Source: Streptacidiphilus albus JL83 (GTDB lineage: Bacteria; Actinomycetota; Actinomycetes; Streptomycetales; Streptomycetaceae). From it: a stretch of 64,000 bases of DNA. A model generated the notes under the pieces. That model saw only the letters and a list, made by a program, of their open reading frames with translations, searched no databases and had not been told where the DNA came from. The stretch is from positions 2,108,001-2,172,000 of the forward strand of contig NZ_JQML01000001.1 in the NCBI RefSeq assembly GCF_000744705.1. The letters are read 5' to 3'. Positions within the stretch are counted from its first letter, which is position 1; each line of letters opens with the position of its first letter. A program made the translations under genes and the position numbers. Shown piece after piece: positions 1 through 8,378 of this stretch.

Positions 1-149
1 GGCGGGGCGCCGGCCCGGCGCAGCACCGGGTGCACGTCCGAGGACGGGCGGTAGGGTTTGGCCGCGCCGCCGAGCGCGCTGCCGGTGCCGGTCGTTGTCT
101 GCAACGGCAGCAGCAGTACCTGCGCCGTGGGGTCCGCCTTCTCGTTCAT
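1..149 (-). CDS. Hypothetical protein, N-terminal fragment at window edge
   Basis: An open frame of 49 codons begins at an ATG at 147-149 and runs off the left edge, so only the N-terminus is visible. It starts MNEKADPTAQVLLLPLQ and continues with a Gly/Ala-rich stretch and no stop. A GGAGGG ribosome-binding site lies about 6 bases upstream of the ATG, which supports a real start. I do not recognise the family. There is no signal peptide or membrane segment in the visible part. Confidence 0.55.
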   Translation of the reverse strand, partial: MNEKADPTAQVLLLPLQTTTGTGSALGGAAKPYRPSSDVHPVLRRAGAP

Positions 150-252
150 GATTCAGCCCTCCCGTGCGGTGACGTCGGCAAGCGGTCGAGGAAGTCTCCG
201 AGCCCTCATCGACATGCTGCACCCCGCCACTGACAACGCCCCGGGCCCCGAT

Positions 253-894
253 CTACGGACCGACCCCGACCTGCGCGTTCACCAGCGGTGCGGGCGTCGG
301 CCCGACCGCCGCCGGGGCCGGCTGCGCCACCGCGAACAGCGGCAGGAAGAACTGGACCAGCGGGCCGATCGCCAGCGCGTAGACCACCGTGCCGACGCCG
401 ATGCCGCCGCCCAGGACCACCCCGACGACCAGCACGGTCACCTCGATGGAGGTGCGGACCACCCGGACCGAGTAGCCGGTGCGTCGGCAGAGGCCGGTCA
501 TCAGCCCGTCCCGGGGGCCGGGGCCGAGCCGGGCGCCGATGTACAGCCCGCCGGCGACGCCGTTCAGGACGACGCCGCCGACCATGGACGCGATCCGCAG
601 CGGCAGCCCGTGCAGCGGCGGCAGCAGGGCCAGCGCCTCGTTCACCGCCAGGCCGATGACGAAGACGTTGCTGACGGTGCCGAAGCCCGGCCACTGGCGG
701 AGCGGGATCCACAGCAGCAGCACGGCCGCGCCGATCGCCATGGTCATCACCCCGAAGGAGAGCGGGAGGTGCCGGGTCAGGCCCTGGGTGAAGACGTCCC
801 AGGGATCGAGTCCGAGGGCGGCGCGGATCAGCAGGGCCATGCTGCCGCCGTAGAGGACGAGGCCAATGTAGAGCTGGACGAGGCGTCGGGCCAT
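253..894 (-). CDS. yczE: YczE/YitT-type integral membrane protein
   Basis: This 213-residue protein is mostly hydrophobic, with about five membrane segments. It begins MARRLVQLYIGLVLYGGSMA and contains the LGLDPWDVFTQGL region typical of the YczE family. The family is widespread and is typically encoded beside a MocR-type regulator, as here, where the divergent neighbour is such a regulator. Its substrate is unknown; transport of a B6-related or amino compound is only a guess. The ATG at 892-894 follows a GGGGGAG site. The frame stays open upstream, but that part runs over repeats and lacks a better start. The last 25 residues are Pro/Ala/Val-rich. Confidence 0.85.
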   Translation of the reverse strand: MARRLVQLYIGLVLYGGSMALLIRAALGLDPWDVFTQGLTRHLPLSFGVMTMAIGAAVLLLWIPLRQWPGFGTVSNVFVIGLAVNEALALLPPLHGLPLRIASMVGGVVLNGVAGGLYIGARLGPGPRDGLMTGLCRRTGYSVRVVRTSIEVTVLVVGVVLGGGIGVGTVVYALAIGPLVQFFLPLFAVAQPAPAAVGPTPAPLVNAQVGVGP

Positions 895-910
895 GGAGTT
901 GCTCCCCCTT

Positions 911-955
911 GGTTGCCTGGATGTTCGGTTGCCTGGATGTTCGGTTGCCTGGATG
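911..955. repeat. Three tandem 16-bp direct repeats between yczE and its regulator
   Basis: The unit GGTTGCCTGGATGTTC occurs at 911-926, again identically at 927-942, and as a 13-base partial copy at 943-955. The array lies directly upstream of the yczE ribosome-binding site, within its likely promoter or leader. MocR-family regulators often bind direct repeats, so this may be an operator. A recent slippage expansion is the alternative. Confidence 0.7.
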
Positions 956-970
956 CGCTGACTGCTGCCA

Positions 971-1007
971 GTCTGGAAGCGATTGGACTGCTTCTCCATA
1001 GCCAATC
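971..1007. promoter_or_regulatory. Probable MocR/YczR operator in the divergent promoter region
   Basis: GATTGG at 981-986 and CCAATC at 1002-1007 form an inverted pair separated by 15 bases. A related TCTGG element sits just upstream at 972-976. The site is 19 bp before the start of the MocR-type gene, where autoregulation would act. The repeats are visible; binding by the adjacent regulator is inferred. Confidence 0.5.
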
Positions 1008-1025
1008 GAGGAAGGGTGGACTGGC

Positions 1026-2480
1026 ATGGCCGCACGAACCGCCATCAGCGCGGCGCAACTGGACCGCACGCTCGGCGTCTGGCAGCGGGGCCGCGACAGT
1101 GCCTACCGCTCCCTGGCCGGCTCGCTGCGGACGCTGGTGCTGGACGGGCGGGTGCCCGTCGACGTCCGGCTCCCGGCCGAGCGCGAGCTGTCCGCCGTGC
1201 TCGGGGTGAGCCGGACCACGGTCGCCGCCGCGTACGAGGTGCTGCGCACCGAGGGCTTCCTGGCCAGCCGCCGGGGCGCGGGCAGCTGGACCGCCCTGCC
1301 GGCCGGCCGGCCGATGCCGGTGGCCGGCCTCTCCCCGTTCCCGACCGACAGCGGCGGGGTGATCGACCTCGGTGTCGCGGCGCTGTCCGCCCCGGAGCCG
1401 TGGATCACCACCGCGCTCACCGCGGCCGTCGCCGAACTCCCGGCCTACACCCGGACCCACGGGGACTTCCCGCTCGGGCTCCAGGTGCTGCGCCAGGCCG
1501 TCGCCGACCGCTTCGTCCAGCGCGGGCTGCCCACGACGGCGGACCAGATCATGGTGACCAACGGCGCGGCCGGGGCGCTGTCCCTGCTGCTGCGGCAGCT
1601 GGCCGGCCCCGGGGAGCGGATCGCCGTCGAGTCCCCCAGCTACGCCAACGCGCTGCAGGCCATCCGCCTGTGCGGGGCGCGGCCGGTGCCGGTGCCGCTG
1701 GCCGAGGACGGCTGGCGGCTGGACGCCTGGGCCGGCACGCTGCGCGCGGCGGCGCCCTCGCTGGCGTACGTCATCCCGGACTTCCACAATCCGACCGCCC
1801 TGGTGATGCCGGAGGAGCAGCGCGCCGAGCTGGTCTCGCTGGCCCGGGCCACCGGCACCCAGCTGATCGTGGACGAGACCATGGTGGAGCTCTCGCTCGA
1901 CCCGGAGACCCCGCTGCCGCTGCCGCTGGCCGCCTTCGACCGCACCGGCAGCGTGATCACCGTCGGCTCGGCCGGAAAGACCTTCTGGGGCGGGCTGCGG
2001 ATCGGCTGGATCAGGGCGCGCCCCGAACTGGTCCAGCGGATCGCGGCGGACCGGGCCAGCCTCGACGTCTGCTCGCCGCTGGTGGAGCAGCTGGCCGTCC
2101 GCCACCTGCTGACCGAGAGCCTGCCGGAGGTGCTGGCCCACCAGCGGCGCCGGGTCACCGAGCAGCGGGACGCGCTGGTCGCGGCGGTGCACGAGGCGCT
2201 GCCCGACTGGACCTTCCGGGTGCCGCAGGGCGGCCTGTCGCTGTGGGTGCGGACCGGGGAGGACGGACCGGGCGGCAGCGCGCTGGCGACGGCGGCCCAG
2301 CGCTTCGGCGTCTGGATCGGCTCGGGGCCGCGGTTCGGGGTGGACGGGGTGCTGGAGCGCTTCGTCCGGCTGCCCTACGCCCAGCCGCCGGAGGTCTCGT
2401 GGGAGGCGGTGCGCCGACTCGCGGCGGCCGCGGCCACGGAGGCCGTACCCGCCCCGGCCCCGGACTTCAGCCTGCTCTGA
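1026..2480 (+). CDS. yczR: MocR-family PLP-dependent transcription regulator (YczR-like)
   Basis: At 484 residues the protein has the MocR size and layout. A GntR-type winged helix occupies about residues 20-88 (LPAERELSAVLGVSRTTVAA), followed by a fold-type I aminotransferase domain to the C-terminus. The PLP-binding lysine is K318 in SAGKTFWGGLRIGW. The effector domain binds PLP or an aldimine and changes DNA binding; catalytic turnover is not expected. It is transcribed divergently from yczE, its probable target, and two repeat structures lie between them. The ATG at 1026 follows a GAGGAAGG site. Confidence 0.88.
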   Translation: MAARTAISAAQLDRTLGVWQRGRDSAYRSLAGSLRTLVLDGRVPVDVRLPAERELSAVLGVSRTTVAAAYEVLRTEGFLASRRGAGSWTALPAGRPMPVAGLSPFPTDSGGVIDLGVAALSAPEPWITTALTAAVAELPAYTRTHGDFPLGLQVLRQAVADRFVQRGLPTTADQIMVTNGAAGALSLLLRQLAGPGERIAVESPSYANALQAIRLCGARPVPVPLAEDGWRLDAWAGTLRAAAPSLAYVIPDFHNPTALVMPEEQRAELVSLARATGTQLIVDETMVELSLDPETPLPLPLAAFDRTGSVITVGSAGKTFWGGLRIGWIRARPELVQRIAADRASLDVCSPLVEQLAVRHLLTESLPEVLAHQRRRVTEQRDALVAAVHEALPDWTFRVPQGGLSLWVRTGEDGPGGSALATAAQRFGVWIGSGPRFGVDGVLERFVRLPYAQPPEVSWEAVRRLAAAAATEAVPAPAPDFSLL

Positions 2481-3030
2481 GCGGCGCGCTCCGGGCGGTC
2501 GGGCGCACCCGGGAAATGTCGGAGCGGCGTCCGGGTCCCGGCGGATCCCCTCCGCCGGCGCACAGACGCCGCCCCTCCCCCTGGTCCCCCCTCGCCCCCG
2601 CCCCACCGGTATCGGTCCCCCGACCCCACCGGTGGGTCGCGCCCTGGCCGGGCGGCTGCTCCGCCGCCCCGTGTCGGCGGTGCAGTGCCTGGCCAGTCGT
2701 ACGGCACACGCTCCCCGGTCCCCCGTGGAACGCTCCCGTTGCTCCCCTGGTTGGAGAGCCCCCCGTCAGCGTTCGCGACCGGTGGTCGCATGCCTTCCCC
2801 GGATGGCGGACCAGGTGGACCCTTCGGTCCCCAGCTCCTTCCCGGTGACCACAACTCTGCCCTTCCCGCAGGTCGCGGCATATCCGTTCGGCTACTCATC
2901 CGTTTCCCTGGGTACACCTGGGTACGGATACTCAGAGATCTTGGTCCCGGCCCTCCCGGCAGCCGTGCGGTGCAGCGACGTGTCACTGTCCTCCGCTAGC
3001 GTGTCCGGTGATCGAACCAGGGGGCCGGAC
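2481..3030. other. 550-bp intergenic stretch, no gene supported
   Basis: Both strands carry short open frames, but none has a convincing start, codon pattern or recognisable sequence. The visible structure is a direct repeat of TGGGTAC at 2909-2915 and 2919-2925, exactly 10 bp apart, in a relatively AT-richer segment. A TAGCGT hexamer at 2997-3002 could serve as a -10 element for the next gene. The rest is C-rich leader-like sequence. Confidence 0.4.
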
Positions 3031-3648
3031 ATGTCTGTCATTCCATTGATCTTCACCAGCGGCTGGGCCAGCGGCATCAACGCCTATGCCGTGGTCCTGC
3101 TGCTCGGCCTGTTCGGCCGCCTCGACCACGTCGCCGCCGTCCCGTCGGCCCTGGAGCGGACGGATGTGCTGCTGGTCGCGGCGGTGCTGTGCCTCTGCGA
3201 GGTCGTCGCCGACAAGATCCCCTACGTGGACTCGGCCTGGGACGCCGTGCACACCGTGATCCGGCCGATCGCCGGGGCGACCGTGGCCGTGCTGATCGCC
3301 GGGCACGCGCACGGCTCGCTCGGCGAGATCGCCGCCGGCGCCCTGGGCGGCACCACCGCGCTGGCCAGCCACGTGGTCAAGGCGAGCCTCCGGCTGGGGG
3401 TCAACGTCTCGCCCGAGCCCTTCAGCAACATCCTCACCAGCCTGGTCGAGGAGCTGCTGGTGGCCGGGGTGGTGGTGCTCGCGATCTTCCACCCGGTCGC
3501 CGCCGCCGTGGTCGCCGGGGTGCTGCTGGCGCTGGGGCTGCTGCTGGTCGTCCTCACCTTCTCGCGGATCCGCCGCTTCTGGCTCCGCCGCCGCGAGCGG
3601 CGCGAGGCGCGGGTGGGCGCTCGCGGAGGTGTGGGCGTCGGCGCATAG
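3031..3648 (+). CDS. DUF4126 family membrane protein
   Basis: This 205-residue protein has about five hydrophobic segments and the N-terminal pattern IPLIFTSGWASGINAYAVVL of the DUF4126 family, whose function is unknown. Small residues dominate the membrane helices. The tail is basic (RRFWLRRRERREARVG) and presumably cytoplasmic. The ATG at 3031 follows an AGGGGG site. The stop lies 11 bp before the next start, so it is very likely co-transcribed with the CrtI-like flavoprotein. That pairing suggests a membrane-lipid or isoprenoid setting, but this is inference. Confidence 0.85.
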   Translation: MSVIPLIFTSGWASGINAYAVVLLLGLFGRLDHVAAVPSALERTDVLLVAAVLCLCEVVADKIPYVDSAWDAVHTVIRPIAGATVAVLIAGHAHGSLGEIAAGALGGTTALASHVVKASLRLGVNVSPEPFSNILTSLVEELLVAGVVVLAIFHPVAAAVVAGVLLALGLLLVVLTFSRIRRFWLRRRERREARVGARGGVGVGA

Positions 3649-3659
3649 GATCGTCTGCC

Positions 3660-5120
3660 ATGGCACGGATCCTCGTCATCGGCGCAGGTATGGGCGGACT
3701 CGCGACCGCAGCACGGCTGGCGACGGTCGGGCACCGGGTGACCGTCTGCGAGGCGGGCCCGACCCACGGGGGAATGCTCGGGCAGTACCAGCGGGAGGGC
3801 TTCCGCTTCGACACCGGGCCGACCCTGCTGACCCTCCCTGCGGTCTACCGCGACCTGATGCTGAAGACCGGCCGCACCCGGCTGGAGGACGAGGTCGAGC
3901 TGCTGCCGGTCGACCCGGGCAGCACCCATGTCCTGCCCGACGGGACCCGCTTCGACCTGGCCAACGCCTCCCGGGCGAAGGTGCTCCGGGCACTGGACGA
4001 CGCCCTCGGCCAGGAGGCCGGCCGCCGCTGGGGCGAGCTGCTGGAGCGCGGCCGCGGCGTGTGGGAGGCCACCCGGCGCCCGCTGCTGGAGGAGCCGCTG
4101 CCGGACGACCCCACGCCGCTCCACCGCGACCCGTACCTCCCGTTGAAACGGCGCTGGCCGCTCGGCCGGCCGACCGCCACCGCGGCCGAGGTCGCCGAGC
4201 GCGAGCTCCGGCTGCCCGGACTGACCTCGCTGCTCGACGAGTACGCGCTGCGCTTCGGCTTCGACCCGCGCCGGGCCCCGGCCTCGCTGACCTCGATCCC
4301 GTACATGGAGCAGAGCTTCGGCGTCTGGTACGTCACCGGGGGGATGCGCGCCCTCGCCGACGCCGTGCTCCGCCGGTGCGAGCAGCGCAGGGTCGAGCTG
4401 CGCTTCGACGCGCCGGTGGAGGGGGTGCTGGGCGACGACCGGGCCACCGGCGTGCTGCTGGCCGACGGCAGCACCCTGGACGCGGACGTCGTCGTCGCCG
4501 ACACCCGGGTCCGGGTGCTCGCCCGCCCGCAGCCGGACGCGACGGAGGGGGAGCAGCCCGCCCCCGGCCGCTTCAGCGTGCTGCTCGCCCTGCGCGGCGC
4601 CCGCCCGCCGGGCACCCCGCACCGCACCGTGGTCCACGCCGCCGACCGGACGGCGGAGTTGGACGCGCTCTTCGGCCCCTCCGCGCGGCTGTACGACCGG
4701 CCGACCGTCCAGGTACTCCGCCCGGGGGACGCGACACTGGCCCCGGAGGGGCACGAGACCGCGGTGCTGACCGTGACCGTCCCGGCGGCCGGCCAGGGAC
4801 CGCGACAGCTGCCCTGGTCGGCGGCGGAGGCCGACGCGTACGCGGACGCCGTCCTGGCGCACGCCGCGCCCGGGCTGCGCGAGCGGGTGCTGTGGCGGGA
4901 GCTGCGGACCCCGGCCGACACCGAGCGGGAGACCGGCGCCCCGGGCGGCTCGGTGCCGGGACCGGCCCTGGCGGGCGCCGGCGGCGCCTTCCTCCGGGCC
5001 GGCAACCGAACCGCGTTCCCCGGCCTCTACCGGGTCGGCGGCGCGGCCCACCCGGGCGGCGGGCTGGCCCGGGTGGGGATGTCGGCGACGGTGACGGCGG
5101 AGCTGATCGGCACGCCGTGA
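3660..5120 (+). CDS. Phytoene desaturase (CrtI)-family FAD-dependent oxidoreductase
   Basis: This 486-residue flavoprotein opens with a Rossmann dinucleotide-binding motif (VIGAGMGGLATAARL, residues 6-20). It ends with the CrtI-type signature GLYRVGGAAHPGGGLARVG, so both FAD-contacting ends are present. Family members desaturate, isomerise or saturate polyprenyl chains. No phytoene synthase or other carotenoid gene is visible, so the substrate is unknown. It follows the DUF4126 gene by 11 bp. A polyprenyl diphosphate synthase lies 2 kb downstream, which is consistent with isoprenoid chemistry. The ATG at 3660 is the only start that keeps the N-terminal Rossmann strand intact. Confidence 0.85.
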   Translation: MARILVIGAGMGGLATAARLATVGHRVTVCEAGPTHGGMLGQYQREGFRFDTGPTLLTLPAVYRDLMLKTGRTRLEDEVELLPVDPGSTHVLPDGTRFDLANASRAKVLRALDDALGQEAGRRWGELLERGRGVWEATRRPLLEEPLPDDPTPLHRDPYLPLKRRWPLGRPTATAAEVAERELRLPGLTSLLDEYALRFGFDPRRAPASLTSIPYMEQSFGVWYVTGGMRALADAVLRRCEQRRVELRFDAPVEGVLGDDRATGVLLADGSTLDADVVVADTRVRVLARPQPDATEGEQPAPGRFSVLLALRGARPPGTPHRTVVHAADRTAELDALFGPSARLYDRPTVQVLRPGDATLAPEGHETAVLTVTVPAAGQGPRQLPWSAAEADAYADAVLAHAAPGLRERVLWRELRTPADTERETGAPGGSVPGPALAGAGGAFLRAGNRTAFPGLYRVGGAAHPGGGLARVGMSATVTAELIGTP

Positions 5121-5130
5121 CGCACTGTGC

Positions 5131-6039
5131 TCAGCCGTGGTTCCAGGACTCGGGCGGCGGCTGCTGCCCGTAGTCCTGGTAATGCTGGTACGGCTGCTGG
5201 GGCTGCTGCGCCTGCTGCTCGTACTGGTACGTCCCCTGGGGGTTGTAGCCGGTGCTGTCGTAGTCGTCCGGCTGGTACGGCGGTTGCTGCGGCTGGGCGT
5301 ACTGCTGGTGGTACTGCTCCTGCCCGTACTGCTGGGCGTACGGCTGCTCCGGGACGCCCTGCTGCCCGTACGACGGCTGCTGCCCGTACGCCTGCTGCCC
5401 GTACGGCTGCTCCGCGAAGGCGGGTTGGGCGTATCCCGGCTGGGCGTACCCCTGCTCGGCGTAGGCCTGCTGCCCGTACCCCTGCTGGCCGTACCCCTCC
5501 TGGCCGTAGTAGGGATCGGCGTACTGCGGCTGCTGCCCGTACCCCTGCTCCGCGTACTGCGGCTGCGGCTGCGGCTGCGGCTGCGTCGGGAACGGGGACT
5601 GCGACGACGCCTCCTCCAGTTCGACGGTGAGCAGCGCGGGCGCCTCCTCCAGCTCGATCGGTCCCACCGCGCCGACCTGTTCGACCAGGGTGACCTCGCC
5701 CGGCTCCGGGACCTCCCCGGCCGGGAAGACCCGGCCCAGCAGCGGCAGCCGGGCCAGCGGCCCCGGCAGCGAGCCGTCCCGGCCGCGCAGCGACCAGTGC
5801 GGTCCCGAGCCGCGCTTGACGGCGCGGGTCACCAGCAGCTGGCCGGCCGCGAACGCGGCCACCCCGCCCGCGATCACCGCCACCGTGCCGGTCTGCACGC
5901 CGTCCGCCAGGCCGAGGAAGCCCAGCAGCGCGAGCGCCCGCCAGTGCACCGGGGCCCGGAACTGGAGCAGCAGTTCCCCGAGAAGCCACAGGGCCACCAC
6001 CGCGAACGCGGGATACAGCACCGCGAGTCCGACGTTCAA
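5131..6039 (-). CDS. Membrane-anchored protein with a Tyr/Gln-rich low-complexity tail
   Basis: The 302-residue product has two parts. Residues 1-70 hold two or three membrane segments ([20 protein letters not shown] and a following Ala/Gly/Val-rich helix). After a basic and then acidic linker, residues from about 150 to the end are almost wholly Gln, Tyr, Pro, Gly and Ala, with many YGQQ, YAQP and YAEQ repeats. Such composition is typical of disordered, prion-like segments. No catalytic domain is seen. The start is a TTG at 6037-6039 behind GAGGTAGG. It converges with the CrtI-like gene. The function is unknown; a protein-interaction or condensate-forming tail is inferred from composition. 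Confidence 0.8.
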   Translation of the reverse strand: MNVGLAVLYPAFAVVALWLLGELLLQFRAPVHWRALALLGFLGLADGVQTGTVAVIAGGVAAFAAGQLLVTRAVKRGSGPHWSLRGRDGSLPGPLARLPLLGRVFPAGEVPEPGEVTLVEQVGAVGPIELEEAPALLTVELEEASSQSPFPTQPQPQPQPQYAEQGYGQQPQYADPYYGQEGYGQQGYGQQAYAEQGYAQPGYAQPAFAEQPYGQQAYGQQPSYGQQGVPEQPYAQQYGQEQYHQQYAQPQQPPYQPDDYDSTGYNPQGTYQYEQQAQQPQQPYQHYQDYGQQPPPESWNHG

Positions 6040-6107
6040 GGCCTACCTACCTCAGTGCTCAGCGGGGCGCGTGACGCACACCGTACCCGCTGGAACCGGG
6101 GGAATCG

Positions 6108-7025
6108 TCAGCCCGGTCGGTGCAGGCCGAGGTTCTGGTAGATCTCCGAGGTGACCGTGGAGAAGTTCATGGTCATGAAGTGCAGGCCAGGGGTGTCCTC
6201 GGCGATCAGCTGACGGCACATGTCGGTCGCGTGCTCGATGCCGATGGCCCGCACGGCGGCCGGGTCGTCCCGGTGGGCCAGCATCCGGTCGCTGAACTCC
6301 CGGGGGATGACCGCGGTGCTGAGCGAGGGGATGCGTTCCAGCGAGCGGATCGTGGTGATCGGCATGATCTCCGGGATGATCGGGACGTCGCACCCGGCCG
6401 CCGCGACCCGGTCGCGGAACCTCAGGTAGCTCTCGGTCTCGAAGAACATCTGGGTGATCGCGTAATCGGCGCCGGCCCGGCATTTGTCCACGAAGTGACG
6501 GATGTCGCTGTCCCAGTCCGGCGAGCGCGGGTGCATCTCCGGAAAGGCCGCGACGCCGACGCAGAAGTCGCCCGACTCCTTGACCAGGCGCACCAGTTCG
6601 GCGGCGTAGTCGACGCCCTGGGGGTGCTTCACCCAGGGGCCGAGCGGGTCGCCGGGCGGGTCGCCGCGCAGCGCGAGGACGTTGCGCACGCCCTGGTCGG
6701 CGTAGTGGCCGAGGATGTTCCGCAGTTCCGCGACGCTGTGGTCGACCGCCGTCAGATGGGCGACGGTGGTGAGCGTGGTCTCCTGGGTGATCCGTCCGGT
6801 GATGTTGACGGTGCGACCGCGGGTGGAGCCGCCCGCACCGTAGGTCACCGAGACGAACGTCGGCGACAGCGCCTCCAGGCGGCGGATGGCCTTCCAGAGC
6901 CCGACCTCGGCCTCCGCGCTGCGGGGCGGCATGAACTCGAAGGAGTAGGAGCGGGTCCCCGCCGCCAGGAGTTCGCGGATGGAGATCGCACGGTCTGTCC
7001 TGGTGCTGGGGATCCCTAGAGCCAT
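6108..7025 (-). CDS. metF: Methylenetetrahydrofolate reductase
   Basis: The 305-residue TIM-barrel flavoenzyme reduces 5,10-methylene-THF to 5-methyl-THF for methionine synthesis. Family hallmarks are the N-terminal SFEFMPPRS, the [12 protein letters not shown] block near residue 60, [10 protein letters not shown] near 115, [16 protein letters not shown] near 185, and IIPEIMPI near 215. The length fits the bacterial single-domain enzyme. The ATG at 7025 lacks a ribosome-binding site but sits 6 bases below a TAACCT -10 box, suggesting a leaderless mRNA. It is divergent from the polyprenyl synthase gene. M. tuberculosis carries a MetF-like protein (Rv2172c) at the equivalent place. Confidence 0.95.
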   Translation of the reverse strand: MALGIPSTRTDRAISIRELLAAGTRSYSFEFMPPRSAEAEVGLWKAIRRLEALSPTFVSVTYGAGGSTRGRTVNITGRITQETTLTTVAHLTAVDHSVAELRNILGHYADQGVRNVLALRGDPPGDPLGPWVKHPQGVDYAAELVRLVKESGDFCVGVAAFPEMHPRSPDWDSDIRHFVDKCRAGADYAITQMFFETESYLRFRDRVAAAGCDVPIIPEIMPITTIRSLERIPSLSTAVIPREFSDRMLAHRDDPAAVRAIGIEHATDMCRQLIAEDTPGLHFMTMNFSTVTSEIYQNLGLHRPG

Positions 7026-7031
7026 GCAAGC

Positions 7032-7062
7032 AGGTTATCCGGCTGCGGAGGGTAATTCTCAA
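7032..7062 (-). promoter_or_regulatory. Predicted metF promoter (leaderless type)
   Basis: On the minus strand TTGAGA (7057-7062) and TAACCT (7032-7037) are separated by 19 bp. The -10 box ends 6 bases before the metF ATG, so transcription would begin at or next to the start codon. This fits the absence of a Shine-Dalgarno sequence. Confidence 0.45.
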
Positions 7063-7184
7063 CTTCGTCCACAGGGTGATACCGCTTGGCGGCCGAACAG
7101 TCGGCCCACAGCCGGGGAGGGCTCCAGTGGCCCGCCGAGCCCTCGGGTTACGCTGGTTTTCCGCGTACTGCTCGGAGATCACCG

Positions 7185-8342
7185 GTGTCCCTCGCCCGCC
7201 CGCCCCACCCCCTCGACGCCCTCGGCAACATCGGCGTCCTCGCCGCCTCCGCCAACCCCGTCGACGAGGAGCGGCTGCGTGAACGGGTCGACGCCGCGCT
7301 GGTCCGGTTCCTGGACGGCAAGGACGCCCAGCTGTCGATGATCTCCCCGCAGCTCGGGCCGGTGACGGCCGTCCTCCGGGACTTCCTGCTCGACGGCGGC
7401 AAGCGGCTGCGTCCGGCCTTCTGCTACTGGGGCTGGCGCGGCGCGGGCGGCGACGGCCGGGACGAGGGGGCGGTGGCCGCCGCTGCGGCGCTGGAGCTGC
7501 TGCAGGGCGGGGCGCTGGTCCACGACGACCTGATAGACCGCAGCGACACCCGGCGCGGACTGCCGGCCGTGCACCGGCGCTTCGAGGCCCTGCACGCCGC
7601 CGAGGGCTGGCGCGGCGACGGGGCGCAGTACGGTGCGGCCTCGGCGGTGCTGCTCGGGGACATGCTGCTGGTGTGGAGCGACGAACTGCTGGCCGACTGC
7701 GGTCTGGACCGGGCGGCGGTACGCCGGGCCAAGCCGCTGTTCGACCTGATGCGGACCGAGGTGATGGCCGGCCAGTACCTGGACCTGCTGGAGCCGGCCA
7801 CCGCCGCCACCGCGCACCCGGACGTGGACGGTCCGATCGAGCGGGCCCGCACGGTGATCCACTACAAGTCGGCCAAGTACACGGTCGAGCGCCCGCTGCA
7901 GCTCGGCGGGCTGCTGGCCGGGGCCGACCCGGCGCTGGTCACCGCCTACGGGGCCTTCGGGCTGCCGCTCGGCGAGGCGTTCCAGCTCCGCGACGACCTG
8001 CTCGGGGTGTACGGGGACCCGGCCGTCACCGGCAAGCCCGCCGGGGACGACCTGCGCGAGGGCAAGCGCACCCTGCTGGTCGCCGAGGCGCTGGCCGAGT
8101 GCTCGGCCGCGGACGCCCGGCTGATCGACGACCTGCTGGGCGCGCCCGAGCCGGGCGAGCGGGAGATCGGCCTGCTCCGGTCGGTGATCACCGCCAGCGG
8201 TGCGCCGGAGCGGGTGGAGGCCCGGATCACGGCGCTGCTGCGGGAGTCGCTGGGGGCGCTGGACGAGGCCCCGATCGCGGACGAGCGGGCCCGCCGGGCG
8301 CTGCACCGCCTCGCCGACGCGGCGACGGCGAGGCGGTACTAG
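7185..8342 (+). CDS. Polyprenyl diphosphate synthase
   Basis: A 385-residue all-alpha isoprenyl chain elongase. The first aspartate-rich motif is DDLIDRSD (after GALVHDD), and the second is LRDDLLGVYGD followed by KPAGDDLREGKRT, both needed for Mg-diphosphate binding. It condenses IPP with allylic diphosphates; chain length cannot be read from sequence. The GTG at 7185 with a CGGAG site gives a plausible N-terminus; the longer frame overlaps the divergent metF promoter. It matches the position of idsA2 (Rv2173) in M. tuberculosis. No squalene or phytoene synthase is adjacent. Confidence 0.92.
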   Translation: MSLARPPHPLDALGNIGVLAASANPVDEERLRERVDAALVRFLDGKDAQLSMISPQLGPVTAVLRDFLLDGGKRLRPAFCYWGWRGAGGDGRDEGAVAAAAALELLQGGALVHDDLIDRSDTRRGLPAVHRRFEALHAAEGWRGDGAQYGAASAVLLGDMLLVWSDELLADCGLDRAAVRRAKPLFDLMRTEVMAGQYLDLLEPATAATAHPDVDGPIERARTVIHYKSAKYTVERPLQLGGLLAGADPALVTAYGAFGLPLGEAFQLRDDLLGVYGDPAVTGKPAGDDLREGKRTLLVAEALAECSAADARLIDDLLGAPEPGEREIGLLRSVITASGAPERVEARITALLRESLGALDEAPIADERARRALHRLADAATARRY

Positions 8343-8378
8343 CGCGGGACCGGCTGCGGAAGCCCTGCGGGGAACCGC

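Noticed and set aside
2375-2986. A 203-codon minus-strand frame in the gap after the MocR-type gene
   Set aside because: Pro/Gly/Arg-rich, overlaps the 3' end of the regulator, and has no ribosome-binding site or known domain.
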